Assembly (NCBI RefSeq): GCF_015767265.1
Contig: NZ_JADPIB010000011.1
Location: forward strand, 1-58,678
Direction of reading: 5' to 3'
DNA: 58,678 nucleotides
Source of the DNA: Aureivirga marina
GTDB taxonomy: Bacteria; Bacteroidota; Bacteroidia; Flavobacteriales; Flavobacteriaceae
The notes below the pieces were generated by a model. The model saw only the letters and a program-made list of their open reading frames with translations. It did no database searches and was not told the DNA's origin. A program made the translations under genes and the position numbers. Position 1 is the stretch's first letter. Every line of letters starts with the position of its first letter. Below are positions 32,389 to 40,483 of this stretch, piece after piece.

Positions 32389-32681
32389 GAATAAATTTTT
32401 ACAAGACTAATCAGTGTGTTTGCATTTTGTTCACCTGATTGTCGCCATTTCATTTCTCCTTTTTTATAAATGATATAAGTTGGATATCCTTTGATACGTA
32501 AAGCATCTGAAAGAGCCTGATTTTTGTCGATATCAATCTTTATAACTTTTGCTCTATCTCCTAAAGCAGCAGCTACATCTCTCAAAATATCATCCTGTTC
32601 TTCTGTATAGTTTCCGAATTCTTTATAAAAATCTAAAAGTACGGGAACATTTGAATTAATCAACTCTCCAAATTTTGCCAT
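32385..32681 (-). CDS. Thioredoxin-fold protein lacking the active-site cysteines
   Basis: This is a 98-residue cytoplasmic thioredoxin-like protein. The fold is recognisable (VPVLLDFYKEFGNYTEEQ...VAAALGDRAKVIKIDIDKNQALSDALRIKGYPTYIIYKKGEMKWRQSGEQNANTL, listed to locate the blocks) and the cis-proline is kept in GYPTY. The usual WCGPC is replaced by KEFGNY with no Cys anywhere in the protein. It therefore cannot be a dithiol oxidoreductase. A chaperone, docking or regulatory role is more likely. I believe flavobacteria commonly carry such a variant. Confidence 0.85.
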   Translation of the reverse strand: MAKFGELINSNVPVLLDFYKEFGNYTEEQDDILRDVAAALGDRAKVIKIDIDKNQALSDALRIKGYPTYIIYKKGEMKWRQSGEQNANTLISLVKIYS

Positions 32682-32820
32682 GGCCTCTTTTTTAGGATTT
32701 AAAGTTTTTAATTTAAAAACAACTTTAAATTATTTCTGAAATTAAAAATACTAATTATAACTTATTCATACACAAAAAAATAGAAATTTTATAAACTTTT
32801 AAAACTGTTTGTAAAAACTT

Positions 32821-33174
32821 TTAAGAATTTAAATACGCTTTTAATGCTTCAATATTCTTTTTACTGTTTCCGATAAAAATTTTATCTCCAATGATAAAAA
32901 CAGGGCGTTTTAAAAATGTGTATTCTTCTAAAATTAATTTTTTGTAATCATCTTCCTGCAAATTTTGTTCCTTCATCTTTTCTGCTGTATATTTTTTAGC
33001 TCTTTTATTGAAAAGACTTTCGTAAGAATCCGTTAAAGAACGCATTTTTTCTAATTGTTCTTCTGTGATTGGCGTCGATTTAATTTCAAATAATTCAAAT
33101 CCCGTTGTATCTATTTCTTTTAATATTCTTTTGCAAGTATCACAAGTTTTTAAATAAAATGCTTGTTTTGTCAT
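32821..33174 (-). CDS. ArsC/Spx-like thioredoxin-fold protein
   Basis: This small ArsC/Spx/YffB-type protein (117 residues from the ATG giving MTKQAFYLKTCDTCKRIL) has a CxxC near the N terminus and the late RPVFIIGDKIFIGN segment, equivalent to the R-P-(I/V) motif of the family. A longer reading from a TTG at 33198 is less likely. The family includes glutaredoxin-dependent arsenate reductases and the transcription regulator Spx. It is distinct from the phosphatase-type ArsC in the ars operon at 39080, and no arsenic genes are adjacent here, so arsenate reduction should not be assumed. Confidence 0.8.
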   Translation of the reverse strand: MTKQAFYLKTCDTCKRILKEIDTTGFELFEIKSTPITEEQLEKMRSLTDSYESLFNKRAKKYTAEKMKEQNLQEDDYKKLILEEYTFLKRPVFIIGDKIFIGNSKKNIEALKAYLNS

Positions 33175-33200
33175 AATCTCAAATTTAAGTTTAAACAAAA

Positions 33201-34343
33201 TTAATCAGCATATTTTAACTTTCGAAACAATCGCATAGAATCTTTATATTGTATGTATGGAATTTTGTTATCCAACGCTCTTAAATAACTTTTAGAAGAT
33301 TCTAGTCGTTCTTTTGCTCCAAGGAAATTATTTAATGCACAAATTGTATATGTAATCGGAAATTTTTCCAAATCAGCTTTTTCTGATTTTTTGAGTTTAA
33401 TTCCTTTTTGTAGTTTTTGTAAAATTGCGTTGTTCGTATTATAAATATGATGTAAAATTTGTTTATCAAAAGTAGGCGGTTCAAACAAGAATTCTTTGAT
33501 AATATTTAGCTTTCCATTGTCTTTAAAATGTAAAATAGTTTTTTCAAATGGATAATAATCTAACTTATCATTAATTCCTAAAGTGATAAATTCCGTGATA
33601 ATAAATGATTCTTTGCTGATAGAAAAAGTTACCAAATCTAACGCAGAATAAAACAAACGTACTTGCTCATTTATCAATTCTATATCAACTCTTGAATAAT
33701 ATTCTGTGTCATTTATTAGATTTTTTTTTCCAGCCCAACAAATCACAAATTGTTCTCTAAAAACTTTATATTTTGGTGAAAATTCTTCACTATGTTGGTT
33801 AATAAAATCGAAAACACCATCTAAGATTAATTCAATATTATTTCGTGCATTTTTCTCAATATTATCAACAATTGTTTTGTTATGCGTGACAATTTCTTTG
33901 CTTTCTTCAAAAATATTAGAGGTACTTCCAACTCGATAAAATTTAGTTCCAACTCTATATTTCCAAATATTTTTTTTGAAAGAAGAAGTTTGTTCATTTG
34001 GTCGAATAGTAATTAATCCAACAACTTTATGTTTCGGAAGTGTAGGAAAATTAATATTTTCATATTGAATTAAAGGAGGATTTTCTAAATAAGCATTTAC
34101 TAAATTTTGAATTTTACTATCATCAAAAAAGTCAACACCTCGGATTTTATTTTCCTGATCTGTAATTCCAACAACGATATATGAATTGTTTAAAGGATTA
34201 GAATTGGAAAGTGCGCAAATATGCTTTAGAAATTTAGCTTTTCCTTCTCTAGAATCAATATTTAATCGTTCTTTTTTGTCGTAAAAACTATTTTCGTCTG
34301 TGTAGGTTAGAAGAGTTTTTATTAATAATCTTTTATTAATCAT
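33201..34343 (-). CDS. AlbA_2/Schlafen-type ATP-binding protein
   Basis: The N-terminal ~150 residues match the AlbA_2 (PF04326, Schlafen-like) domain: ENSFYDKKERLNI, KAKFLKHICALSNSNPLNNSYIVVGITDQENKIRGVDF and KYRVGTKFYRVGSTSNI. The C-terminal ~230 residues are helical with no domain I recognise and no wHTH signature. Proteins with this N domain act in transcription regulation or nucleic-acid-related defence. Some are RNases, but a catalytic triad cannot be asserted here. 380 residues, cytoplasmic. Its stop codon lies 26 nt from the ArsC/Spx-like start, possibly one transcript. Confidence 0.75.
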   Translation of the reverse strand: MINKRLLIKTLLTYTDENSFYDKKERLNIDSREGKAKFLKHICALSNSNPLNNSYIVVGITDQENKIRGVDFFDDSKIQNLVNAYLENPPLIQYENINFPTLPKHKVVGLITIRPNEQTSSFKKNIWKYRVGTKFYRVGSTSNIFEESKEIVTHNKTIVDNIEKNARNNIELILDGVFDFINQHSEEFSPKYKVFREQFVICWAGKKNLINDTEYYSRVDIELINEQVRLFYSALDLVTFSISKESFIITEFITLGINDKLDYYPFEKTILHFKDNGKLNIIKEFLFEPPTFDKQILHHIYNTNNAILQKLQKGIKLKKSEKADLEKFPITYTICALNNFLGAKERLESSKSYLRALDNKIPYIQYKDSMRLFRKLKYAD

Positions 34344-34435
34344 AGCCGAAAACGTTTAAAGAGTAATGAATTATTTATTACTAAGTTAAGAACTACGATT
34401 TCATTTTTCAATTTTTAAAACAGTTTTCTAAAAAA

Positions 34436-34467
34436 TAAATCTGGAACCAAAAGCGATTCCAGATTTA
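34436..34467 (-). terminator. Terminator of the tandem cystatin-like gene
   Basis: On the minus strand the perfect 11-bp stem TAAATCTGGAA/TTCCAGATTTA (34436-34446 with 34457-34467) is followed by a T-rich run. Confidence 0.8.
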
Positions 34468-34509
34468 CAAAAAAATTCCCTATTAAATTCTACTTAATAA
34501 ATTCGATGT

Positions 34510-35091
34510 TTAAATTTTCTCAATACTAGTAATTACAGCTTTTCCATTTAATGGTTTGTAAACTTGCATAATTACTAAATATGGTACAGCTCCAGGATAT
34601 ACAACTTGCGCTTCTGCACGGAATCTGTAATTCATTCCTTGAACAACTTGTGTTGCAACTTTAAAAGGTGTATAAACAACTCCTTCGATTCTTTCTGTAG
34701 CTTCTGCAAAAACAAATTTACTTTCTGCTGTTAATGGCTCATATGGAGACCATCCACCAGGAATTTGTCTGTTTTGCTCAGAATAAGAATCAACATTTTT
34801 GATAGATACTAATTTTGGTTCTCCTTCGATTGGTTTGTAGATTTCAACAATACAAAGTTCTTCTGTTGCTCCAGGATATACACCTTTTGCTTTGCATCTG
34901 AATCTATAATTTGTACCATTTACAATTTGCTTAGAAACTTCAAATGGTTCATAATCTACACCAACGTAGTTTTTCATTACTTCATTAAAAATTTCTTTAT
35001 CTTCTGAAGTTAAAGGCTCGTATGGTGACCATCCTCCAACGAAAATAGTTTTCTCTGAAACTAAACCTGTTTTTTCTTTAAAATTTTCCAT
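34510..35091 (-). CDS. Tandem cystatin (stefin)-like protein
   Basis: This 193-residue protein without signal peptide is made of two ~90-residue repeats, each resembling a type-1 cystatin (stefin). A Gly-Gly near the start (GGWSPYEPLT at 19-28 and 112-121) is followed by a helix, then the cystatin QxVxG signature (QIVNG at 55-59, QVVQG at 148-152) running into NYRFR, then a strand ending in VYKPLNG. In stefins the Gly and QxVxG loop insert into papain-like cysteine proteases. Whether this binds proteases is untested. It stands alone between nrdA and the AlbA_2 gene, with its own terminator. Confidence 0.72.
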   Translation of the reverse strand: MENFKEKTGLVSEKTIFVGGWSPYEPLTSEDKEIFNEVMKNYVGVDYEPFEVSKQIVNGTNYRFRCKAKGVYPGATEELCIVEIYKPIEGEPKLVSIKNVDSYSEQNRQIPGGWSPYEPLTAESKFVFAEATERIEGVVYTPFKVATQVVQGMNYRFRAEAQVVYPGAVPYLVIMQVYKPLNGKAVITSIEKI

Positions 35092-35224
35092 GTGACTGTT
35101 TAATTTTTTAATTAGTAATTGATTTAAAATTAGACTACTAGAGAAAATAAAAGGAAAGGTTTAGGTTATCAAAACTTGATTAAAGTATTAATAATGTGAA
35201 GTTTATGTTACTACATGAAATAAA

Positions 35225-35257
35225 AAAAACTAGAACATTTTTTGTTCTAGTTTTTTT
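35225..35257 (-). terminator. Terminator of nrdBA
   Basis: The stem ACTAGAACA/TGTTCTAGT (35229-35237 with 35243-35251) has A-run and T-run extensions on both sides, 29 nt after the nrdA stop codon. Confidence 0.85.
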
Positions 35258-35285
35258 GCAAAAATTAAATTATTAAAAAATATAA

Positions 35286-37670
35286 TTAAGACCCACACAT
35301 TACACAATCATCCGCATCATTTTTAGATTGCTCAATCATTGTTTTTAATTCTTGTGGGGTTAATGGCTCATCTTGCGTCTGCTTTTTCTCACTTTTAAGC
35401 GTAAACTTGATAGCATTTACAGCACTTTTCGTACGTAAATAATACATTCCAGTTTTTAATCCAGATTTCCAAGCATAGAAATGCATTGAAGTTAATTTAC
35501 CATAATCTGGATTTTCCATAAATAAGTTTAGAGATTGTGATTGATCGATGAAATATCCTCTATGGCGAGCCATATCAATAATATCACGCATACTCATTTC
35601 CCAAACAGTGCGATATAATTCTTTTAAAGGTTTTGGAATTTTATCAATGTGTTGAATAGAACCATTTGCTCTCATGATTTCTTCACGCATTTCATTATCC
35701 CAAAGACCTAAATCAACAAGATCTTCTAATAAATGTTTATTTACGATAATAAACTCTCCAGAAAGAACTCTTCTTGTATAGATATTAGAAGTATAAGGTT
35801 CGAAAGCCTCGTTGTTTCCTAAAATTTGCGAAGTAGAAGCAGTTGGCATTGGTGCAACTAATAAAGAATTACGAACACCATGTTCTAAGACTTTTTTTCT
35901 TAAATCTTTCCAATTCCATCTTCCGCTTAATTCATCTTCAGAAATATTCCACATATTAAATTGGAATTCTCCTTTAGACATTGGTGAACCTTCAAAAGTG
36001 GAATAAGCTCCTTTTTCTTTTGCAATTTCCATAGAAGAAGTTACAGCAGCAAAGTAAATTGTTTCAAAAATTTCTTGGTTTAATACTTTTGCTTCTTCAC
36101 TTGTAAAAGGTAATCTTAAATTGATAAAAGTATCTGCTAAACCTTGTACACCTAATCCAACTGGACGATGTCTAAAGTTTGAATTCTCTGCTTCTTTAAC
36201 TGGATAATAATTTCTATCAATTACAGTATCTAAGTTTTTTGTTACTTTTCTTGTTACATCAAATAATTTTTGATGGTTGAAGAATTTCATTCCATTTTCA
36301 TCTTCTTCTACAAACATTGGAAGTGCTAAAGACGCTAAGTTACAAACTGCAACTTCATCTTTTGCTGTATATTCCATGATTTCTGTACAAAGATTAGAAG
36401 AACGAATTGTACCTAAATTTTTCTGATTTGACTTTCTATTTGCTGCATCTTTATACAACATATAAGGAGTTCCAGTTTCAATTTGAGATTCTAAGATTTT
36501 CTCCCAAAGTTCTCTGGCTTTAATTACTTTTCTACCTTTTCCTTCTTGCTCATATTTTGTATATAAAGCTTCGAATTCATCACCATGAACATTGTAAAGA
36601 TTTGGACATTCATTCGGACACATTAAAGTCCAATTTGCATCTTCTTCCACACGCTTCATGAATAAATCAGAAATCCACATTGCATAGAATAAATCTCTTG
36701 CACGCATTTCTTCTTTTCCATGATTTTTCTTTAAATCTAAAAATTCAAAAATATCCGCATGCCAAGGCTCTAAATAAACAGCGAAAGAACCTTTACGTTT
36801 TCCTCCACCTTGATCTACATATCTTGCAGTGTCATTGAATACACGTAACATTGGAACAATTCCATTAGAAGTTCCATTTGTCCCACGAATGTAAGAACCT
36901 GTTGCTCTAATATTATGAACAGAAAGACCAATTCCACCAGCAGATTGTGAAATGTTTGCTGTTTGTTTTAAAGTATCATAAATTCCTTCAATACTATCAT
37001 CTTGCATTTGTAATAGGAAACAAGAAGACATTTGAGGTTTTGGTGTTCCAGAATTAAAAAGTGTTGGAGTAGCGTGCGTAAAATATTTTTTAGACATTAA
37101 TTCATATGTCTCAATAGCAGCTTCAATATCTTCTTTATGAATTCCGATAGAAACACGCATTAACATATGTTGCGGACGCTCTACAATTTCTCCATTTATT
37201 TTTAAAAGATAAGAACGTTCTAATGTTTTAAATCCGAAATAATCATATCCAAAATCTCTATTATAAATTATTGTAGAATCTAAAATAGAAGCATTTTTTT
37301 GAATAATTTCATAAATATCATCTGCTAATAAAGGAGATTCTTGCTCTGTACGAGGATTTACATAAGTATATAAATCCGTCATGGTTTCAGAGAATGATTT
37401 TTTAGTGTTTTTATGTAAATTAGAAACAGCAATTCTAGCAGCTAATTTTGCATAATCAGGATGCGAAGTTGTCATTGTTGCTGCAACTTCTGCTGCAAGA
37501 TTATCAAGTTCCGTTGTCAAAACTCCATCATACAATCCTTCAATAACACGCATGGCAACTTTTACAGGATCTACAAGATTATTTAATCCATAACAAAGTT
37601 TACGAATTCTTGAAGTAATTTTATCGAACATTACTGGCTCTTTTCTGCCATCTCTTTTTACTACGTACAT
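35286..37670 (-). CDS. nrdA: Class Ia ribonucleoside-diphosphate reductase, alpha subunit
   Basis: Large subunit of aerobic ribonucleotide reductase, which makes dNDPs, 794 residues. An N-terminal ATP-cone ([22 protein letters not shown]) gives allosteric activity control. The core has the substrate/active-site segments [20 protein letters not shown] (first redox Cys), [23 protein letters not shown] and [20 protein letters not shown]. The C-terminal thioredoxin-reactive cysteine pair is DDCVMCGS. It is downstream of nrdB in one direction with a 146-nt gap that contains small hairpins. Confidence 0.97.
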   Translation of the reverse strand: MYVVKRDGRKEPVMFDKITSRIRKLCYGLNNLVDPVKVAMRVIEGLYDGVLTTELDNLAAEVAATMTTSHPDYAKLAARIAVSNLHKNTKKSFSETMTDLYTYVNPRTEQESPLLADDIYEIIQKNASILDSTIIYNRDFGYDYFGFKTLERSYLLKINGEIVERPQHMLMRVSIGIHKEDIEAAIETYELMSKKYFTHATPTLFNSGTPKPQMSSCFLLQMQDDSIEGIYDTLKQTANISQSAGGIGLSVHNIRATGSYIRGTNGTSNGIVPMLRVFNDTARYVDQGGGKRKGSFAVYLEPWHADIFEFLDLKKNHGKEEMRARDLFYAMWISDLFMKRVEEDANWTLMCPNECPNLYNVHGDEFEALYTKYEQEGKGRKVIKARELWEKILESQIETGTPYMLYKDAANRKSNQKNLGTIRSSNLCTEIMEYTAKDEVAVCNLASLALPMFVEEDENGMKFFNHQKLFDVTRKVTKNLDTVIDRNYYPVKEAENSNFRHRPVGLGVQGLADTFINLRLPFTSEEAKVLNQEIFETIYFAAVTSSMEIAKEKGAYSTFEGSPMSKGEFQFNMWNISEDELSGRWNWKDLRKKVLEHGVRNSLLVAPMPTASTSQILGNNEAFEPYTSNIYTRRVLSGEFIIVNKHLLEDLVDLGLWDNEMREEIMRANGSIQHIDKIPKPLKELYRTVWEMSMRDIIDMARHRGYFIDQSQSLNLFMENPDYGKLTSMHFYAWKSGLKTGMYYLRTKSAVNAIKFTLKSEKKQTQDEPLTPQELKTMIEQSKNDADDCVMCGS

Positions 37671-37816
37671 AATTTTTTAGATTTAAGTATTTTACACACA
37701 GATATCTTGCCGAATAGGCATATAATTTTTTTGTATTTTTTCAATACAAGGCACTTCTACTGTTCGTCAGAACAATAGTTAAATGATTAAAATATGTTTT
37801 GTTTCGTCAGTTGATT
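37671..37816 (-). other. nrdB-nrdA intercistronic region with hairpins
   Basis: A perfect 7-bp hairpin TTGTATT/AATACAA (about 37730-37748) and a second one around CTGTTC/GAACA lie between the two genes. Neither has a clear T-run on the minus strand. They may tune the alpha/beta ratio by RNA processing or partial termination. Confidence 0.35.
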
Positions 37817-38791
37817 TTAGAAGTCGGCATCAAAAGAAATACTTCCAGTTCCTCCACTTTTTACTCCTGCTTTTTGATATTCAGAAACTCTTTTCTCGAA
37901 GAAATTTGTTTTTCCTTCTAAAGAAATCATTTCCATAAAATCAAATGGATTTGTAGAGTTATAAACTTTATCACATCCAAATTCTACCAATAATCGATCC
38001 GCAACGAATTCTAAATATTGTGTCATTAATTTAGAGTTCATTCCAATTAAACTTACTGGTAAAGATTCTGTGATGAATCCTCTTTCGATGTCTAAAGCAT
38101 TTGTAATAATTTCTGTAATTCTTTCTTTTGGCACTTTATTTATCACATGATGATTATGAAGGTGAACTGCGAAGTCACAATGTAATCCTTCATCTCTTGA
38201 GATTAATTCATTAGAGAAAGTTAAACCTGGCATTAATCCTCTTTTCTTTAACCAGAAAATTGAACAAAATGCTCCTGAAAAGAAAATACCTTCAACGGCA
38301 GCAAAAGCAATAAGTCTTTCAGCGAATGAATCTGATTCAATCCATTTTAAAGCCCATTCTGCTTTTAGTTTAATTGCAGGAAAAACTTCAATTGCTCTGA
38401 AAAGTTTGTCTTTTTCTACTTCGTTACTAACATAAGTATCGATTAATAATGAATAAACTTCTGAATGGATATTTTCCATCATAATTTGAAATCCATAGAA
38501 AAACTTAGCTTCTGAATATTGTACTTCATTAATAAAGTTTTCAGCTAAATTTTCATTTACGATTCCATCTGAAGCAGCGAAAAATGCAAGAATATGTTTG
38601 ATGAAATAACGTTCATCATCATTTAATTTATTTTTCCAATCTACAATATCTTGATGTAAGTCTATTTCTTCGGCTGTCCAAAAACTTGCTTCTTGTTTTT
38701 TATACCATTCCCAAATATCATGGTGTTGAATAGGAAAAATTACAAATCTGTTATCGTTCGGCTGTAAAATAGGCTCCATTGTAGACTTCAT
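37817..38791 (-). CDS. nrdB: Class Ia ribonucleoside-diphosphate reductase, beta subunit
   Basis: Small, radical-bearing subunit, 324 residues (a start at the fifth codon, MEPILQ, is equally plausible). Di-iron and radical residues fit the R2 pattern: Asp44 in [11 protein letters not shown], Glu106 and His109 in [11 protein letters not shown], with the radical Tyr at 113 on the same helix, plus later EGIFFSGAF and [15 protein letters not shown] ligand helices. A radical Tyr and normal ligands mean the standard class Ia type. It precedes nrdA, the reverse of the E. coli order. Confidence 0.96.
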   Translation of the reverse strand: MKSTMEPILQPNDNRFVIFPIQHHDIWEWYKKQEASFWTAEEIDLHQDIVDWKNKLNDDERYFIKHILAFFAASDGIVNENLAENFINEVQYSEAKFFYGFQIMMENIHSEVYSLLIDTYVSNEVEKDKLFRAIEVFPAIKLKAEWALKWIESDSFAERLIAFAAVEGIFFSGAFCSIFWLKKRGLMPGLTFSNELISRDEGLHCDFAVHLHNHHVINKVPKERITEIITNALDIERGFITESLPVSLIGMNSKLMTQYLEFVADRLLVEFGCDKVYNSTNPFDFMEMISLEGKTNFFEKRVSEYQKAGVKSGGTGSISFDADF

Positions 38792-38887
38792 ATTGATCGA
38801 TTTTTAAGTACGTTAATATTTTCTTTTTCTTTCTTACTTTATCTTAGAACAAAGTTTAAAAAAAAAGAAATACAAGGAAAGATGTAC

Positions 38888-38917
38888 TTATTCACAAAAA
38901 GCGCAATTTATTCACAA
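38888..38917. promoter_or_regulatory. Two DnaA-box-like sites upstream of nrdBA
   Basis: TTATTCACAA occurs at 38888-38897 and 38908-38917, in the same orientation, exactly 20 bp apart. TTATTCACA fits the DnaA-box consensus TTATNCACA. They lie about 100 nt upstream of the nrdB start. The nrd promoter of E. coli is known to be controlled by DnaA through two boxes, so the same logic may hold here. Binding is inferred. Confidence 0.6.
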
Positions 38918-38994
38918 TGAAAAAAGAATAACAAAATTTTAGAGAAAAAAAATTTTTGTAAAAAAATGATAATCAGTATTTTATATATATCAAA

Positions 38995-39060
38995 AAAATC
39001 TGCAAATTATTTTTCCGAAACTTTTAAACAAAAATATTTCAGAAAAATTATGCAGATTTT
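38995..39060 (-). terminator. Long imperfect hairpin after arsC
   Basis: Arms of ~25 nt (AAAATCTGCAAATTATTTTTC... at 38995-39020 and its near-complement at 39037-39060) form an almost continuous stem, 20 nt after the arsC stop codon. On the minus strand it ends in a T-rich run, consistent with the operon terminator. Confidence 0.65.
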
Positions 39061-39079
39061 AACCTATTTTAAGAAAAAT

Positions 39080-39496
39080 TTAATTTACGTTTTCCGCAAT
39101 AAATTTTTCACTGAATTCTTTAATTTCTTGTCTTGTTTTTCTAAATGCAACAGCAATTTCTTCTTCACTTCCTACAACTTTTGAAGGATCTGTAAAATTA
39201 TGATGAATTCTTGTTGCTTTTCCTGGAAAATATGGACAATTTTCATGCGCATGATCACAAACTGTTATAATGTAATCAAAAGGAATCTCTACAAATTCAT
39301 TTACATTATTTGAAGTATGATTTGAAATATCAATTCCTTCTTCTGCCATAAATTTGATTGCTTTCGGATTTACGCCATGTGTTTCAATTCCTCCACTATA
39401 GATTTTTGCATTTTCTCCAGCATAATGTCTTAAAAAACCTTCTGCCATTTGACTTCTACAAGAATTACCTGTACAAAGAACTAATATGTTTTTCAT
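39080..39496 (-). CDS. arsC: Arsenate reductase, low-molecular-weight-phosphatase type
   Basis: This cytoplasmic enzyme of the LMW protein-tyrosine-phosphatase fold reduces arsenate to arsenite. The P-loop is VLCTGNSCRSQMAEG, starting at residue 7. The acidic/cysteine region reads ITVCDHAHENCPYFPG, giving the resolving cysteines of the thioredoxin-coupled ArsC type. FTDPSKV follows with the Asp of the family. 138 residues, normal length. Third gene of the arsR-DUF6428-arsC operon, 18 nt after DUF6428. No arsenite pump is in the window on either side. Confidence 0.93.
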   Translation of the reverse strand: MKNILVLCTGNSCRSQMAEGFLRHYAGENAKIYSGGIETHGVNPKAIKFMAEEGIDISNHTSNNVNEFVEIPFDYIITVCDHAHENCPYFPGKATRIHHNFTDPSKVVGSEEEIAVAFRKTRQEIKEFSEKFIAENVN

Positions 39497-39514
39497 TTTT
39501 TCGTGATTTATTTT

Positions 39515-39988
39515 TTAACAACAACCAGAACCTGGTGCGCAACTATTTTCTTCTTCAGGTGCTCCACATAATTCTGGTGCTTTACATTGTGTTTTTTCTG
39601 TCGCTAATTTTATCAAAACATATCTGTCTGTTTCTAAAATTCTTCGCACATTTAATTGTGTTGTATGAAAAACTTTATTTCCATATTCTACTTTTACTTC
39701 TGTTGCAAAATCAATTGGTCGAATTTTATCAACTTTATCCATGATAGATGCTGCTTTTGCGCAAGTCATATAAGATGTTTTTCCTAATTCTAAAGGATTT
39801 TCCCAAAGTTGTAAAACAGTTTCTTTCCAATTATGAGGAACTGCGCCACAATCTACAGATTCTACAAGAATGTTTTTTACTTCTGTAAGATGGTAATTTG
39901 CTCCAACTAAAACGTTTGTCGCATATTCAAAAAGTAATGGTTTTTCACCACTTCTTTTGATGATTTCATAGAATTCTCTTGTTTTCAT
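39515..39988 (-). CDS. DUF6428 family protein with Cys-rich tail
   Basis: This 157-residue cytoplasmic protein matches the DUF6428 family (from memory), which occurs in arsenic operons of Bacteroidota. Landmarks are ANYHLTEVKN, VDCGAVPHNWKETVLQLW and KAASIMDKV. The C terminus is unusual: QCKAPELCGAPEEENSCAPGSGCC, with five cysteines in ~24 residues, able to chelate As(III) or another soft metal. Function is not established. It lies 2 nt after arsR and 18 nt before arsC, so it is certainly co-regulated with arsenic resistance. Confidence 0.78.
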   Translation of the reverse strand: MKTREFYEIIKRSGEKPLLFEYATNVLVGANYHLTEVKNILVESVDCGAVPHNWKETVLQLWENPLELGKTSYMTCAKAASIMDKVDKIRPIDFATEVKVEYGNKVFHTTQLNVRRILETDRYVLIKLATEKTQCKAPELCGAPEEENSCAPGSGCC

Positions 39989-39990
39989 AA

Positions 39991-40323
39991 TTAAATACTA
40001 CAGTTATTAGTTTGAATATTTTGTTTAAAAAATTGGTTGATAATACCTTGAATTGCTTCCCAACGTTCTTTATTAATACAATATGACATCTTCTTTCCTG
40101 AAATCGTTCCTTGAATGATTTCTATCTTCTTTAATTCTTTTAAATGTTGAGAAATTGTTGCTTGTGCTAAATCGATTTCTAACACAAAATCATTACAAAT
40201 ACATTTATCTTGTTTTGCAATTTGTTCTAAAATTGCCAAACGTGCCGGGTGTCCTAATACTTTCAAAATGTTTGCTAGTTCATTTTGCTTCTCCGTAAAA
40301 ACTTGTGTTTTAGTTGTTCCCAT
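39991..40323 (-). CDS. arsR: ArsR-family metalloregulator
   Basis: This 110-residue winged-helix repressor is first in the ars operon. The recognition region is ATISQHLKELKKIEII. Just before it, KQDKCICNDFVLEIDL carries the Cys pair (CIC, equivalent to the ELCVCDL metal site of classical ArsR) that binds As(III). A perfect palindrome lies 13 nt upstream of its start codon, consistent with autorepression relieved by arsenite. Confidence 0.92.
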   Translation of the reverse strand: MGTTKTQVFTEKQNELANILKVLGHPARLAILEQIAKQDKCICNDFVLEIDLAQATISQHLKELKKIEIIQGTISGKKMSYCINKERWEAIQGIINQFFKQNIQTNNCSI

Positions 40324-40336
40324 GTCTTTAATAATT

Positions 40337-40360
40337 TATTATCGCAATATTACGATAATA
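40337..40360. promoter_or_regulatory. ArsR operator palindrome
   Basis: TATTATCG and CGATAATA are perfect 8-bp reverse complements separated by 8 nt, directly upstream of arsR. Size, symmetry and position fit a dimeric ArsR-family operator. Confidence 0.75.
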
Positions 40361-40428
40361 GAAATTATAAAAAAAATGTTTTGTTATATTCTTGTGTTAA
40401 AAATTGTTAAATAAGGATTTTAAAAAGA

Positions 40429-40457
40429 AAATGCTAACAAATAACTTGCTAGCATTT
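40429..40457 (-). terminator. Terminator of the TlpA-like gene
   Basis: The 8-bp stem AAATGCTA/TAGCATTT (40429-40436 with 40450-40457), extendable by CAA/TTG, lies 27 nt after the stop codon. On the minus strand it runs into TTTTCTTTTT. Confidence 0.75.
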
Positions 40458-40483
40458 AATATTATATGGTGAGTGAATTTGTT

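Noticed and set aside
32821-33174. Second arsenate reductase
   Set aside because: It has the CxxC of Spx/YffB-like proteins and no arsenic genes nearby. Calling it an arsenate reductase would be over-reading.
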